Shown here: positions 21,857 through 32,816 of the stretch, piece after piece
Position numbering within the stretch: position 1 is the stretch's first letter
Layout: every line of letters begins with the position of its first letter
NCBI RefSeq assembly: GCF_004359215.1
Contig: NW_027152213.1
Span: forward strand, 1,904,373 to 1,968,372
Source: Bremia lactucae
Lineage: Eukaryota > Oomycota > Peronosporomycetes > Peronosporales > Peronosporaceae
Length of the DNA: 64,000 nucleotides
Direction: 5' to 3'
Translations under genes and position numbers: made by a program
Notes under the pieces: generated by a model
Seen by the model: only the letters and a program-made list of their open reading frames with translations
What the model was told of the DNA's origin: nothing
Databases searched by the model: none

Positions 21857-22289
21857 TGAAACGGGGCACTGCCGACTTGAACTGCTTCAGTACAAGTCCA
21901 CTTCGCACTGCCTTAGTGCGAGTGGTGCCTCACGTCACTTCACGTACACTAGTACGTGCAGGGAAGACTCTCTTTAAAACACTTGCTTTAAAGAGTTAAT
22001 AAAAATGTATTAGTATAATTCAGTTCTTCTTGTCTATCTATTTCATACTAATTAATTATTAACTAACACAAAACATGTAATAAAGTCTTATCTGTCTTGT
22101 TCTTTGCGCGCGTCCAGCGCTGACTGGACCGCGGAGAAAGTAGATATAATAATCTATATCTACCAATGGGTAAGCTTTTAGAATATTATCATGTAAAGTA
22201 ATATTCTTCAGATATCATCTACCTTTTAGATAATATATTAATTAACAACCTTTAGTTGTTAATTTCATGTAACGATACACCCCGTTACA
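21857..22289 (-). repeat. LTR type 1, 3' LTR of family E copy 1
   Basis: 433 bases. On the minus strand it starts TGTAACGGGGTGTATCG and ends GCCCCGTTTCA, and is directly preceded by the polypurine tract gtttaaggaagggtga (22290-22305). That fixes the element's orientation as minus and this as its 3' LTR. Confidence 0.85.
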
Positions 22290-22404
22290 TCACCCTTCCT
22301 TAAACGACAACCACTCTGACTGTTATCGAATAGAGTGTCACTATAAGACCTCTTAATTGAAAAAGGTGTTGGTGGGTCAGAACCATCATTTTAAATTCTA
22401 TTGC

Positions 22405-23900
22405 ATGGTTAACAAGTCAATGCCGAATGCGAATAGTGCGGCGCCTTCGACTGCGGTACATGCAGCTGCGGGCGACGCATTTTTGTCTCTTGTGGCAGAC
22501 GTCTCGTCTGCCGAAGTTTCATCTTCTCCCACAACACTAGATGTTAGTACCGTCTCCCGTGCCGTCATCCGCATTTATCTCTGTGCGTGGTGATGACGAA
22601 GGTGTAAGCCATCGTAATAAAGTTCTTGTGGTACTTCTGCTTCAGTGAGTACCACTAAGGGGATTGTAGACACTAAAAGGTATCGTCTTGCCCTTGAGAA
22701 GAAGTGGCTTTTGCCCGAACAGCTAATTAATAGCTTGTCTGAAGAGACAACTCCTCACAATAAATATCCCTTATTTATTGCGACAAAGCTACATGGCCTT
22801 GATCCCAGCGCGAAGAACTTTCCCGCTGAGGAAGATTTTTATCTCGATGCTTTTACGCATCGATGGTATAGTGGCAACAAAAAACAAGCGAGACAAAGTC
22901 TCGCTTATGCAAGCCTGGAGCGCGTTCATTCGCAACGTCAAAGACATTGGACGCGAAGCCTGGCTTCAAAGGCTTACAGCGATTCACGTTAAGTTTGAGA
23001 AACGAACTCTAACCGGTGCAAGGTATAAATTGCATCGGTTGTCATCACGTGAGGCAAGACTTCCATGCCTCACGTGGCGTGATTCCTGTCCGTGTTGGGT
23101 TGACAACACGAAGCGAGCAAAAGGGGGTGTCTATTCCCTTTCTTCGCCCTGGGAAAGGGCTCGCATCTCTATCGAGATGCGCGATGCGATTGACGTTTGC
23201 AATCGATTTATAATCGCCAGGGGCGCGTGTTTTTCGATGGACCTTCTGGTCCATCGAATGGATGTCGTCATACCGACGGACGAGGCCCTCAACATCAATA
23301 ATCAGCTGGGAACGAGGCTCCCAGCTGTCATGCGATGGTGAATAACCGTGCCAGCGAACTAGATAACTCGCTTGCTGCCCCTTTACATCACGGTGGTTTT
23401 AGAATACGGGTCCACAAATTTTTTTTGACCACCGTGGGAATCCCCCAATCGTTGTGGTGGAGGAGGGAAATTTAAATCCGACCCGTGTGTCGGATCTAGA
23501 GTCGAAGATCGACAAACTCGACCGCTACGTCCATGTATTGAAGGAGGGTCTTGAACACGAGCGCGGTAAGCGTAACTCGTACAAGAAATCTATTATGTAT
23601 ATTTGACGATGGAGCAGACGGTGCGGGATCACTATATCGAACAGTTGGGAAACCGTTCGAAGAGTGCATACTCAATGTTGGAGTACGAACTGAAATATCA
23701 CGCTCTTCGCGATGAGCCGTCGTCTGCTCATCGCGGTTTCGAGGATCTTCGGACCCGACATGAGAATCTTTAACTTCAGCATGCGAATCTGGTTCGTGAC
23801 CACAAGATTTTTTAGGGATCCTTAAAAAAGGTGGTCAAATCCGTCCACGATAGAAACCGCGTACTGATGGTGCAGGCGGAGCCGACAAACGTAAAACGTT
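22405..23900 (+). pseudogene. Antisense ORF of family E (copy 1), broken
   Basis: The plus strand, opposite to the element, carries a long reading frame in pieces. ATG at 22405 starts MVNKSMPNANSAAP; a second piece (KRYRLALEKKWLLPEQLIN, about 22680-22900) continues by frameshift into a Trp/Arg-rich piece ending at 23341 (TRLPAVMRW). A last piece from about 23450 (VVVEEGNLNPTRVSDLES) matches the coiled coil at 62364-62794. The last part overlaps, in antisense, the pol tail of the element (ends about 23822). Function unknown. Protein similarity between the two family E copies suggests it was once translated. Confidence 0.55.
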
Positions 23901-24430
23901 GGATGCGTTTGCATCCTACGTGGCAATCTTATTGTGTACGCATTGCCTCTGCGATGCAGTACACTGAAAGGCCCGACGAACGTGGGTAGTAGTTTACTGC
24001 TGCCCACAATAGTGACTACACGCTTAGGTAAGTTTACCGTAGAGGGTAGTTCTAGGTCATTAATTTTAAATGAAAGAACATTTGCTCTTTCATGTCTGTC
24101 TGCGTTCCGTTTGACGGTCCACTGCGTCAGCAATGAAATCTTGTACGAATTGGTCTACTGATTCTCGAGCCGGCAGAAATTCCTCTGCTGGCACATTTGT
24201 TTTGTCTTTTCCAGTGTGTTTTGTGCGCACTGCCATGAGTTCTTTCTCATCTTCGATGTCCATTGCTTCGACATCGACATCATTTGCGTCGTTGGTAACA
24301 TCGTCGCGTGATGAGCATGAGCCAGGAATGGCTTTGCCCGTGCGAGTCCCCCCCCCCCTTAAATAAGAGGATCCCTTGAATTGGGTGGGTATGCGTTGTA
24401 GACGCATGCACCGAATTGTTGATGGCAAAT
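23822..24430 (-). pseudogene. Integrase C-terminal tail of family E (copy 1)
   Basis: The minus strand encodes an acidic spacer (DIEDEKELMAVRTKHTGK) and the conserved tail block STVNLPKRVVT, GSSKLLP, GPFSVLHRRGNAYTIRLP and THPTFYVCRLRLHHQY, the usual end of integrase in these chromoviruses. Frameshifts separate the blocks. Confidence 0.75.
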
Positions 24431-24518
24431 TCGACCATCGGTTAATACTCGCTCCACTTCGGATAAGATTGGACGTAACCGCGAAGTATCTATTCGAGGA
24501 CGCGATTTACGCGTTCAG

Positions 24519-25225
24519 TCATCCGTTTCTGGGTGACCGGATGTTGACATAGTCAGCCGTGTTCCGAGAGATTGGAACACGGATTGCCAGAACTCCGCCA
24601 TGAATCTTGGATCTCTCTATCCGAGACCAGTTCACGGGGTAATTCGTGGAGTTTGAATAACGTGTCGATAAAGACACGGGACAGCCCGGAGCCGTGATCG
24701 ACTCTGGTACTGCAGCAAGATGTACCATCTTGCTGAATCTGTCTACAAAAACAAAGATTCCATTGTTTTGTGATCGTCTTCGGAAATCCGAAGACGCAGT
24801 CCATAGATACGGACTGCCAGCATTCTGCCGGAAGTGGTAGAGGCTAGAGAGGTGCATGGAATGAAGGACTAGGCTTCACCCGTTGACATACCTCGCAAGC
24901 ATGAATGTACTTTGCGCACGAACTGATACTGGCGGGGCCAGTCAAAGTCGCGACTTACTGTGAGATAAGTTTTCTCACGTCCACGATGCCCACTTGTTGG
25001 TGCATCGTGACACTCATACATGATGCGCAAGCGTAAATCATTGTGAGTTGGGACGGCGACACGTGGAGTGTCGCCGGCAACGGCTGTGTAATCCAATAAG
25101 CCGTTGCGTGTTGTGTATCGATTTGATGACGATCGATATAAAGCATGTAAATCTTTAAAAGATTTAGCGGATGGATATATCAGATGATCATCAATTAGCT
25201 GCTGAAAACCGTTCGTTCTCTGCAA
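24519..25225 (-). pseudogene. Integrase of family E (copy 1)
   Basis: The minus strand encodes the HHCC finger region (YECHDAPTSGHRGREKTYL) and the catalytic core (NNGIFVFVDRFSKMVHLAAVPES), with a frameshift near the second core Asp. The expected DRDPRF sequence is broken. Confidence 0.8.
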
Positions 25226-25560
25226 AAAATACCGCTGACCAAATATCGGTTACGTACTCGTTCTCTGTGACGAGTTCGCAGATCTGCTTGATCCTACCAC
25301 TATGCAGATCTCTCAAGAACCGCTTGGGTTCTAGGGTTAGTAATCGTTGGAGGGATGTCGCGCTCAACATATTTGAGCCTACGACCCTCTAGCGACTGGC
25401 AACGAATAAGGTTTTTCGACACTCCACAGTCCACTAGGGCTCTAAGTGACAAATCATTTTGTCACTTTTAATTTCAAGGTGATGAGGGATACCTCACCAC
25501 CAGGTGCAGAGACACATAATGATTGTGTGTCTGGAGCAGCTTCGTTAAGAGATTTGCAAA
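25226..25560 (-). pseudogene. Protease/linker remnant of family E with RT deletion junction
   Basis: The minus strand reads the linker block (PKRFLRDLHSGRIKQICELVTE) that normally precedes RT, and within about 60 bases passes to the integrase N-terminal block. RT and RNase H, together about 1.5 kb in other copies, are missing here. Confidence 0.6.
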
Positions 25561-25579
25561 TTCTCTTGAGGTTGCTGGA

Positions 25580-26719
25580 TCAGTAGGGCGTTGCGCCTCT
25601 ACTGACCCCGACGATTTTTTGGCGGTCCGCCTCGCTGTTGCGATTTCGCAACAACGTCGGATTTGCTACCGTTGCTTTTTTGGCGTTCGGTCCATAATTA
25701 CGTTCAGTGCCTCTCGGCACTGGGCGTGGGGCACTACACTCATGAGCGTAGTGTCCTAACTTTTGACAGCGATTGCATTTCTGCAATCGCTTGTTGTTCG
25801 AAAAGCGGTTTCTCGCTTCTGACATAAAAGAGGTCCATAGGTTCTGGACCTTCCAGTTCGTGTCGTCTTGGAGAGAGATATGATGACAAACTCGCTTGAG
25901 TGTGTCTCGGTAAAGTCCTCCTGTTCCGCAACGGATATTGCTTCTTCAAGCGTACCCAGTTCCAACAGGAACAGGTGAGTCTTGACGGACCATCGGTAAG
26001 AGCTTGCATGAACACCGTAATCAACGTGAGTTCATGGACTGGGCTATTTGTAATACAACTCGCTAAGAGCCGTATGCGCTGGGCATAAGCGTGAACACCA
26101 CGCTTGCCTTGCTTGAGTTTCAGAAGCTCTGAACGAGCTTTGAACTCAGCCCTAGGCGGTTTAGACGTCTGTTTGAGCCGGGCTTAAAAGCCTCTAGCGA
26201 CCCAAAGACATATTGGTCGCGCAACTTAAGGCCCAATGCCCAAGTTGTGGCACGACCTGCCAAATTTGATTGAGCAAATGCGACTTGGATTTACTCGTCG
26301 ACGATATGACGAGCCATTATAACATCGTCCAACTCGACGAACGATCTTAAGAGGAGGTCTTCTTCGACTGCCCTATACTTAGAGATGTCTATCTTTAAGG
26401 TTTCGGGACGAAGTGTGTGCGTCATCCCAGATTCAGGGGTCTGTACCTTTGTAACCTCAACAGTTCTGCCTGTGAGAGGCTTGCTGACTAGCAAGGCTAC
26501 TTTTTAATTATTTTTTTCTAAAAATGCGATTTCCTTCATCTCGTCAAGTTTATGTTGTACGAACTTGGCGATGGCTGAATGGAGGGCATCTCTGTCCAAA
26601 CCGGACAGCATGGCCAAGATGGCATCATTTCCTACGGTTAAATTAAATCGTTCGACCGCGCTCCTTTCTATGTCACTTAGAAAGGAGTAGCTATCACGCG
26701 AGACGTGATGCTTATTCAT
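25580..26719 (-). pseudogene. Gag of family E (copy 1)
   Basis: The minus strand carries the start MNKHHVSRDSYSFLSD (26719), a block RPETLKIDISKYRAVEED (about 26400), LITVFMQALTDGPSRL (about 26020) and the CCHC zinc knuckle CNRCQKLGHYAHEC (about 25745). Frameshifts and stops separate them. Family C has the related CYKCGKRGHMMARC. Confidence 0.8.
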
Positions 26720-26775
26720 ATTATCATCTAAAATGTCCGTGTTAGATGATAGGACTATGGTCCTTAGACGGACTA

Positions 26776-26788
26776 CAATGTGCTACCA
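26776..26788 (-). other. Primer binding site of family E
   Basis: Two bases after the 5' LTR end (26791) the minus strand reads TGGTAGCACATTG. The first nine bases are identical to the family C primer site. Confidence 0.65.
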
Positions 26789-26841
26789 GGTGTAACGGGG
26801 CACTAGACTTGTACTGTTTCAGTACAAGTTAACTTCGCACT

Positions 26842-26876
26842 GCAATCCTAAATCCTAACCATTAGACCGACGGTGC
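26842..26876 (-). pseudogene. tRNA-like 5' half
   Basis: The minus strand starts GCACCGTCGGTCTAATGG and continues TTAGGAT. This has the form of a tRNA acceptor strand, D-arm and A-box (compare GTCTAGTGGTTAGGAT of eukaryotic tRNA-Glu/His). The anticodon arm is cut off by LTR sequence, so identity is unknown. Confidence 0.4.
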
Positions 26877-26971
26877 CCATAGGCGATAATGTGAACAACA
26901 ATCTTTGAGACGAGTCGTAAGGACTTAATGTCGACCTTATTCTACGCTGTTGCGAGCCACGGATTGACCAA

Positions 26972-26999
26972 TGCGCCGTCGGAGAATCGAACCCCGACC
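26972..26999 (-). pseudogene. tRNA-like 3' half (T-arm and acceptor strand)
   Basis: The minus strand reads GTCGGGGTTCGATTCTCCGA then CGGCGCA: a B-box with a 7-base T-loop, a T-stem pairing CGGGG/CTCCG (one G-T pair), then an acceptor strand that pairs with the 5' half at six of seven positions. It lies upstream of the 5' half on the same strand. Part may be chance similarity within LTR type 2. Confidence 0.35.
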
Positions 27000-27762
27000 T
27001 AACCGATTCCTAGCTGTGCTAGGATGTGTGACTAAGCAGAGCGTGGCCGTATTAAGATATGTCCGCCTACACTTGCACTCACGTCGGATGTCGAAGTTCA
27101 TCGTACCCACGTCCGAAAGATTCTTATATTTATGCGTAAGCTTAAGTTGTATGCTTTCTTTTCGAATAGTCGTAACAAGCTGACGCACAGTCGCGTACGT
27201 CACGACGCCCATTAAAAACGACACTACCATTCTCAATACCACTTTCTAATTAACAACTCAGACCGAATGTTTCTTATTAATAATTTCAGAACTACTCAGC
27301 TCGAAAAAGACTTTGATTGTCTTGCGCTGGTCAAGGCACTTTTTGGCCTAAAACAAGCTTCGCTTTAGTGCAAGTGGTGCTCTACGTCACTTCACGTACA
27401 GTAGTACGTGCAGAGGAAGACTCTCTATGAAACACTTGCTTTAAAGAGGGTTTAGAATAAACTGTATTTGATATAATTGAGTTCTTCTGTTTCTATCTAT
27501 TTGATACTACCTTAATTATATATTAGTAGAAAACATGTAATAAATCTTATCTGGCTCTCTCTTTGCGCGCGTCCAGTGCTGACTGGACCGCGGAGCAAGT
27601 ATATACAATGGCCTATACCTACCAATGCATGAGCTTTCCGAATATTACTATGTAAAGTAATATTCTTTAAATATTCTCGACCTTTTAGATAATAAATCAA
27701 TAAACAATCTTTACGTGTTAATATCATGTAACGATACACCCCGTTACACGAGCCTTGTGTAT

Positions 27763-27840
27763 GCGATGCCACTGAGGGCATTCACATTAATGGGAATGAC
27801 GGCTAGCATCATCCAAGATACAAAATAATTTTTCGAATTA
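27763..27840 (+). repeat. LTR type 2 fragment
   Basis: A piece matching the middle of LTR type 2 (cttgtgtatgcgatgc, gacggctagcatcatccaag), wedged between the family E and family C LTRs and in plus orientation. Confidence 0.55.
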
Positions 27841-27847
27841 CGCTCGC

Positions 27848-28398
27848 TTTAGGCGGGCACGTCGTAATGCGGCCACGCTCTACTTAGACATACACCCGAC
27901 ACAGCAAGGATTCGGCTAGACTGTCTTCTCTTGCGTGCAGTGAGGTAGTTGTGGTGGGCGCGCAAGCGACCTCACCCAACGCACTAAGTACTCTAGTAAA
28001 GTGTCGTCACGGGAGCGGTAATCCGGCTTATCGTGCGCACTTACTAAGTTTAAAGTAGTTTTCAGACTGTTTTATATTTTATCGCATTAAATATAATACC
28101 TATTTTTACCAATCAAATTGTCATCTCTATTGATAACACTAATATGTATTGCGAGCGTATCTTTCTAGATGTCTCGCGTAACGGATGTCGCTAGCCGTCA
28201 TCACGGATGACGCTAGGCATCATCCCTCCCAATGTGAATGCACCTATATGCATCACATACACAAGGGTTGGTCACAAATGTGAACCACACCCGAGTGGTG
28301 GGTCTAATTACTTTATTTAAGTAATTGGCCATCCTCTTAAGTACACCAAGTGTACTTAACGGGACTGTGTAACATTAGGGCAACTTTAGCCTGTTACA
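27848..28398 (-). repeat. LTR type 2, 3' LTR of family C copy 1
   Basis: On the minus strand it starts TGTAACAGGCTAAAGTTGCC and ends GCCTAAA. It is preceded by the polypurine tract cttaaaggagggatgg, so it is the 3' LTR of the element to its right. Confidence 0.8.
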
Positions 28399-28528
28399 CC
28401 ATCCCTCCTTTAAGAACGAATTTACATTTTTAAATTCGTCAAAGAGGAGCGAGGAATTGCGAGCAGCTTTACGCGCCGCTAGTTCACTCAATCACTCTAG
28501 CGACCTGTGTTTTCATACACGGCGCCAA

Positions 28529-29867
28529 AGATGCCACCGAAAAGGGGCCACGTTGGTAGGTCGTCTGCGAAATCGCCCACTCAACCTCGCACTAAGCGCA
28601 CACGCCGCGTTAACACGCCGGCAGTGTCCAATGCCTTGGTCGAAACGCCGAAAGCTACTGCTGCTGCCCATGTTAAGAATGCTTAAGGATCCATCCCAAT
28701 TTAACAGTGAGAATGTTGATCCGTCGCTCATTGCCGGCTACAATGAATCGGAACCATTTCCGTCACCACATGGTAGTGATGCGGACAACGAGCTCATGAG
28801 GAAGGATAATGGCGCATTATTGCCCATCCAAACTGGCTCACAACATGAAGACAGCAACATTTACGAATGCTGTTTCGTCGTCTGCGCTGACTAGCGCAGC
28901 GACGGTTAATGGGAGCGCTGCCCATAAAGCCGCAGCCGCTTCTTCGTTGGGTAAAAATACAACGCCTTATGCTCAGACATTATCCATAATGGTTCTGACA
29001 TAGAGGATTCGGAGCCTAAAGCTCCGCCGACGACACATGAACGTGATCAGTCAGTGTCACAAGCCAGTCTTAACGTGGCTATGTGACGTGTGGCATATAA
29101 CCGATGCCCCTCCATTTAAATGGCCTCGTTTAAAGGGCCAAGAGCGTCGCTCCTAGAGCGCGCTCTTCTAGACGCACATAATTATTATGGCGTCTTTAAA
29201 TCATGGAAGCGTAAAGGGAAATCGCTGGGGCGTATTTTCCCGATCCCAGTCGTGAAACGTTCAAATGAAACGCCCGACGAATACGAGGCGAAATTCACGT
29301 GCTGCATTCATCAGAATTCCGATGCGATGAAATAGCGGTCACAGCGAATTAATTTCGCCCATTTGCGTGTGAAAGAAATCATTGGCGGTACTGTACCCCT
29401 ATTCTTTCTCACTACGCTACTTCTGCTAATCCATTTGAGACTGGCGAAGAGGCCTCAGCTGGTGCTCCTTTTCATCGGCAGCCACCAAGCCGGGCACATC
29501 AATACGTAGGGTGTCGATCGGTTCCCAAGAGTCAAAAATCTTCAGATACCCTTTCCATTGGACAATGATCTGATACCTTTGCCTCACGGAGTGGTGGACA
29601 AGCAACTTTCCATCAAGAAAGCGTTGATTCCCACCCGCATCTATCAGTGCAGGCGGCGCCGGATAGGAGTGGCGATCTCACCCACCTACTCGCGGCTGAC
29701 TTTCCTTCGACCGTTTAATCGCAGGCGTTAATCGCTGCGGAACGACGTATTGCGGATCTCGAGGGTCAAGTCTTGCGACTGACCTCGGATCTTCGAAATG
29801 CCCGAGCGAAGGCTCGTCAGGGTTATGAACACCTGAAGACTCGCTTAGACCTTTTTAAAGGATAACG
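28529..29867 (+). pseudogene. Antisense ORF of family C (copy 1), broken
   Basis: The plus strand, opposite to the element. ATG at 28529 starts a basic N-terminus (MPPKRGHVGRSSAK, then PRTKRTRRVNTP). After a stop/frameshift near 28684, an acidic block reads FNSENVDPSLIAGYNES and ELMRKDNGALLPIQ. Then come NETPDEYEAKFT (about 29270), RSQRINFAHLRVKEIIGGTV (about 29340) and a helical block AAERRIADLEGQVLRLTSDL (about 29740). Copy 2 (62065-60642) repeats these blocks in the same order. Its second half overlaps the pol tail and chromodomain (29480-30098) in antisense. A Gag-like or accessory role is possible; no family recognised. Confidence 0.6.
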
Positions 29868-30098
29868 CTGAGGGATCCGCTTTACTGGCGTGATGTCCTC
29901 GCTCTCCGAGCCCTGTTCGTGGTGGAAGAAGTCGGTCGGCTGATAGTTCTTCGCCTTCTCCGTCTCCCTCACCCGAACTAAGCTCGACTCACAGTCTGCG
30001 TCACCATCGGTCCCCTTAGACGGATGGGGGTATGTGACCTCATTTCGGTCTTCATACCGTTTCAGACGACCCACGTAAAATACGGGGTGCGTCTTCAT
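29470..30098 (-). pseudogene. Pol tail with chromodomain, family C copy 1
   Basis: The minus strand reads MKTHPVFYVGRLKRY (30098), an acidic spacer, then RQRYQIIVQWKGY and DSWEPIDTLR: a chromodomain-like fold with the usual aromatic and WEP positions. Stops interrupt it. It ends about 29470, inside the region that the opposite strand uses for the antisense ORF. Confidence 0.75.
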
Positions 30099-30421
30099 AT
30101 ACGGGGGAAGGGCGAGCCTATAGTTTAGGTCTCAATCCTCTTCTACCACCGTAAAGGGCCCAATGATACGCGGCAACAACCTCGTAGTTCCACCAGGTAG
30201 TACACAAATTGCATTTTTAGGTAGGGTAGCAGTACTTAATAGCAATTTTTACTAAACTGCTCATTTATTTTGGCGACCATTCAGTCCGCATATTCTTTTT
30301 GCTTGTCCTGTGCGCTTGTCGTCTATGATACCGCCGAGAGGTCGTCATAAGACGTAGTTTTATTGACCACTGCTAAAATGCAGGGTCGCTAGGGCAAGTT
30401 TTTGTCGTTGAGATCATAACC

Positions 30422-30727
30422 TCATGGGTCATCGTCATATCGACGAAACCATATCCCTCTTTCGCACCGAGAATAGTGAGGGGCATCCCCCACTAAAACT
30501 CGGGCTGCGTACAACCGAGACTGGCGTCTGAGGATGGCGTAGTCCGTTGATATAAAACGGTGCCTCACCCGTACTGGCGTGGACACTATTATTTGTAGCA
30601 AATCCACAACGACGTGATCGTCCTGACTGTAACTGTCTTTTTTTCGGAGACTAATGGGCTCGTCACGTGGTATTTTTTTCATGGCTTCCAACGTTGACGG
30701 CTGAAATTGTGCTTTAGCACTAGGCAC
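30422..30727 (-). pseudogene. Post-core integrase segment, family C copy 1
   Basis: The minus strand contains RRQSRLYAARVLVG, matching GRQSRLCVARVLVE of copy 2 (about 60085). The integrase catalytic core present in copy 2 at 59.4-59.97 kb is missing here, so a deletion joins the RNase H region to this segment. Confidence 0.6.
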
Positions 30728-31140
30728 ATTTTCCTGGTGTCTAACCTCGAAGTCTGGTCTGCGCGATTAAGCGTCAACCAAAACATTCGACTTATTCGGC
30801 TAGTATTAAAATTTAAGATTAAATTCAGAGAAGATTGTAAGCCGTCTTGCCAATTTAGGCGAGAGTGCGGTGAGTTTATAGCGGTCCACATCGATGCGGA
30901 ATTCGTATAAGCCAAAAAATGGTTCGGTGCCCAACAGGTGCACACGAAACTTGACAAGAGCATTCTTTATTGACAAGTAGCTCTTTGTCATGCACAGGGT
31001 AATTCAGTTCCGCGGCTTTTAAAAGCTGGAACTGATAAGAGATGACGCGGTCAACGCCGTCGTCATCCTTCTGCATGAGCGCGCTACCGATTGCAAAGCT
31101 ACTTGCATCGCAAGCGATGCTAAAGGGCTTATCCGCGTCT
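30680..31140 (-). pseudogene. RNase H remnant, family C copy 1
   Basis: The minus strand reads MQKDDDGVDRVISYQFQLLK and AAELNYPVHDKELL, the conserved middle of Ty3-type RNase H, followed by broken sequence up to LSPKLARRLTIFSEF. Confidence 0.75.
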
Positions 31141-31257
31141 ACGCAGAGTGAGATTTGTCAGAAGTACACGATGATGCGTACACATCAGTGAAGCAATCTC
31201 TTGTATAGGCACCGGTCTTGGCGTCTGGCAATGCCAGTGAAGCAATCTCTTGTACTT

Positions 31258-32272
31258 CTAACCAATCTCACTCTGCGTCCTTTTTAAGGAGGTCAGATAA
31301 GCTTGCTCGGCACAATTCTTGTAATATTCATGCAAGTAATTAGCGAGCTCTAGGAATTGGCGCAAATCCTTCACATGACATGGAATTAGCCATTCCTTTA
31401 CTGATTTTACCTTGTCTGGGTCTACTCGCATACCAGGTGTACCCACGATCCAGCCCAGCGCAGATATTTCAGGGACCCCTACGACGCACTCTCGCAAGTT
31501 GACGTACAACTAAGCGTCCTCCAGAGTCTGCAACACAGCGTCTAAATCACGCTTGTGTAGTTTTTTTTCACTCAGCTACATCCCAGACCCTAATATGAAC
31601 GAGCTCATCGTCAAAGTAATGGCGCGCGAAGGCACGGTGCAAATGCATCACGTGAGCCACCACTCGGTTGGATGTCGCCAGTGCGTTTTTTATACCCAGG
31701 GGCATTACAAGCCACTCCCAAGGCATACCGGTTAGGGTGCTTAGTGCCGATATGGCTACATCGAACTCTCTCATGAAAACCTGAAGTACCTGATAGTAGC
31801 CATCCTTCAAATTTAACGCGGAAAAGGTAGTTGACTTTCCCAAGGAGTTGAACAAAACATCTTTCCGCGGAATTGGCGTTCGATCCGGTATGGTCGCCGT
31901 GTTCAGATTATTGTAACCATGAACCACGCACCATCCACCTGTGGCTTTACGCACACAAAAGGTCAGGCTGCAGTGAGGCGATATGCTCTCACGCACATGT
32001 CCTGCCTTGGCTCGCCTGTCGAAGAACTCATCGATATACTCGACTTGTTCTTTCGGCAACGGCTGTTGCCTGGTCACACAATACTTGGTGCCAGGTTCGA
32101 GGTCTATTTCGTGCCCGATGCCCCTATCTGCTGGTAGGCGGCTCGGCACTTCTTTTGGGAACACATCGCGATGTTTCCACAGAACCTCAGAGAACGGACT
32201 GTCTCTCAAGGCATCCCAGCCTTGAGCAGCGTACCGCTTCTTTTTGTCCATTTCTAGGACGATCTCGTCCAT
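31258..32272 (-). pseudogene. Reverse transcriptase, family C copy 1
   Basis: Two frame pieces. 31568-32272 reads FPKEVPSRLPADRGIGHEID, CVRKATGGWCVVHGYNNLN, RKDVLFNSLGKSTTFSALNL and the catalytic box HYFDDELVH. 31258-31509 reads the thumb block (DPDKVKSVKEWLIP, FLELANYLHEYYKNC). Both Asp residues of the YxDD box are kept. A frameshift separates the palm and thumb parts. Confidence 0.85.
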
Positions 32273-32378
32273 TGTGGACGACGAGCTTCAGTCCACTTCT
32301 GGAACTGGTGTTACTATTCGTGGATCTTTCCTTCCTTTAATTCGGCAAGGAAGAGATTTCACGACATCTCCGGAAGAT

Positions 32379-32816
32379 TTATTGTCTCTTCAGCAGATTT
32401 AAAACTTGCCGGAGCACCTCAACTGAGGATGCTTCCGTAATTTCGTCATTGACGGCCTCGAAAACCTCGTTCGAAGGCTCGTCCTCTTTGTTAGGAACTG
32501 ATCCGAAGGTCACTCGTTTAGACGTGCCTTTAATTGTCCTAATCTGTCGGGTACTCGTTCTTTGAGTCACAACGACCTTTGACTGGGAAGCGGTTGCCGT
32601 TGCTCTCCTGGCTAACGCACCCCTTTTAACCGCACCAGGCTCTAGGCGCTGTGCCGGTTCAACCGACGCTTGACTTCCTGTCAGCTCGCCGTCTACTTTC
32701 ACAGGCTCTCGGCTCTGTGCAGAACTTCGGGAAACATGACTACTTGTCATTGCCCTATCCACTACCCCAGGCTCCATGAGCTGGGTAGGAATTGGTGACG
32801 CTTGACATCCCGTCAA
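32379..32816 (-). pseudogene. Linker between protease and RT, family C copy 1
   Basis: Open for 145 codons: TGCQASPIPTQLMEPG, then Ser/Thr-rich and basic stretches, TSKRVTFGSVPNKEDEP. It matches 57.05-57.45 kb (plus) and 15.45-15.87 kb (minus). Low complexity; no domain. Confidence 0.65.

Larger units (their letters stand above)
19474..22254. repeat. Large direct duplication, unit 2
   Basis: Second unit of the duplication, identical through LTRs, antisense ORF remnant and protease remnant. It continues beyond the shared part into the intact end of LTR type 1 and family E. Confidence 0.9.
21857..27748 (-). mobile_element. Family E Ty3/gypsy element, RT-less deletion derivative
   Basis: Minus-oriented element bounded by LTR type 1 at both ends (3' LTR 21857-22289; 5' LTR 26791-27748 with an internal insertion). 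Order on the minus strand: PBS, gag, zinc knuckle, protease remnant, integrase and pol tail. Reverse transcriptase and RNase H are absent. An opposite-strand reading frame fills 22405-23900. Confidence 0.8.
26791..27748 (-). repeat. 5' LTR type 1 of family E, split by an insertion
   Basis: 26791-26843 and about 27349-27748 together make one LTR type 1. The break falls at cgcactgc / cttcgctttagtgc. The ~505 bases between them contain tRNA-like pieces and the last ~75 bases of an LTR type 2 (27001-27075, ending cgcctaca). Confidence 0.7.

Noticed and set aside
26842..26999. Functional permuted tRNA gene
   Set aside because: The anticodon arm cannot be assembled convincingly from the two pieces and both border LTR sequence. 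Kept only as remnants and a low-confidence finding.
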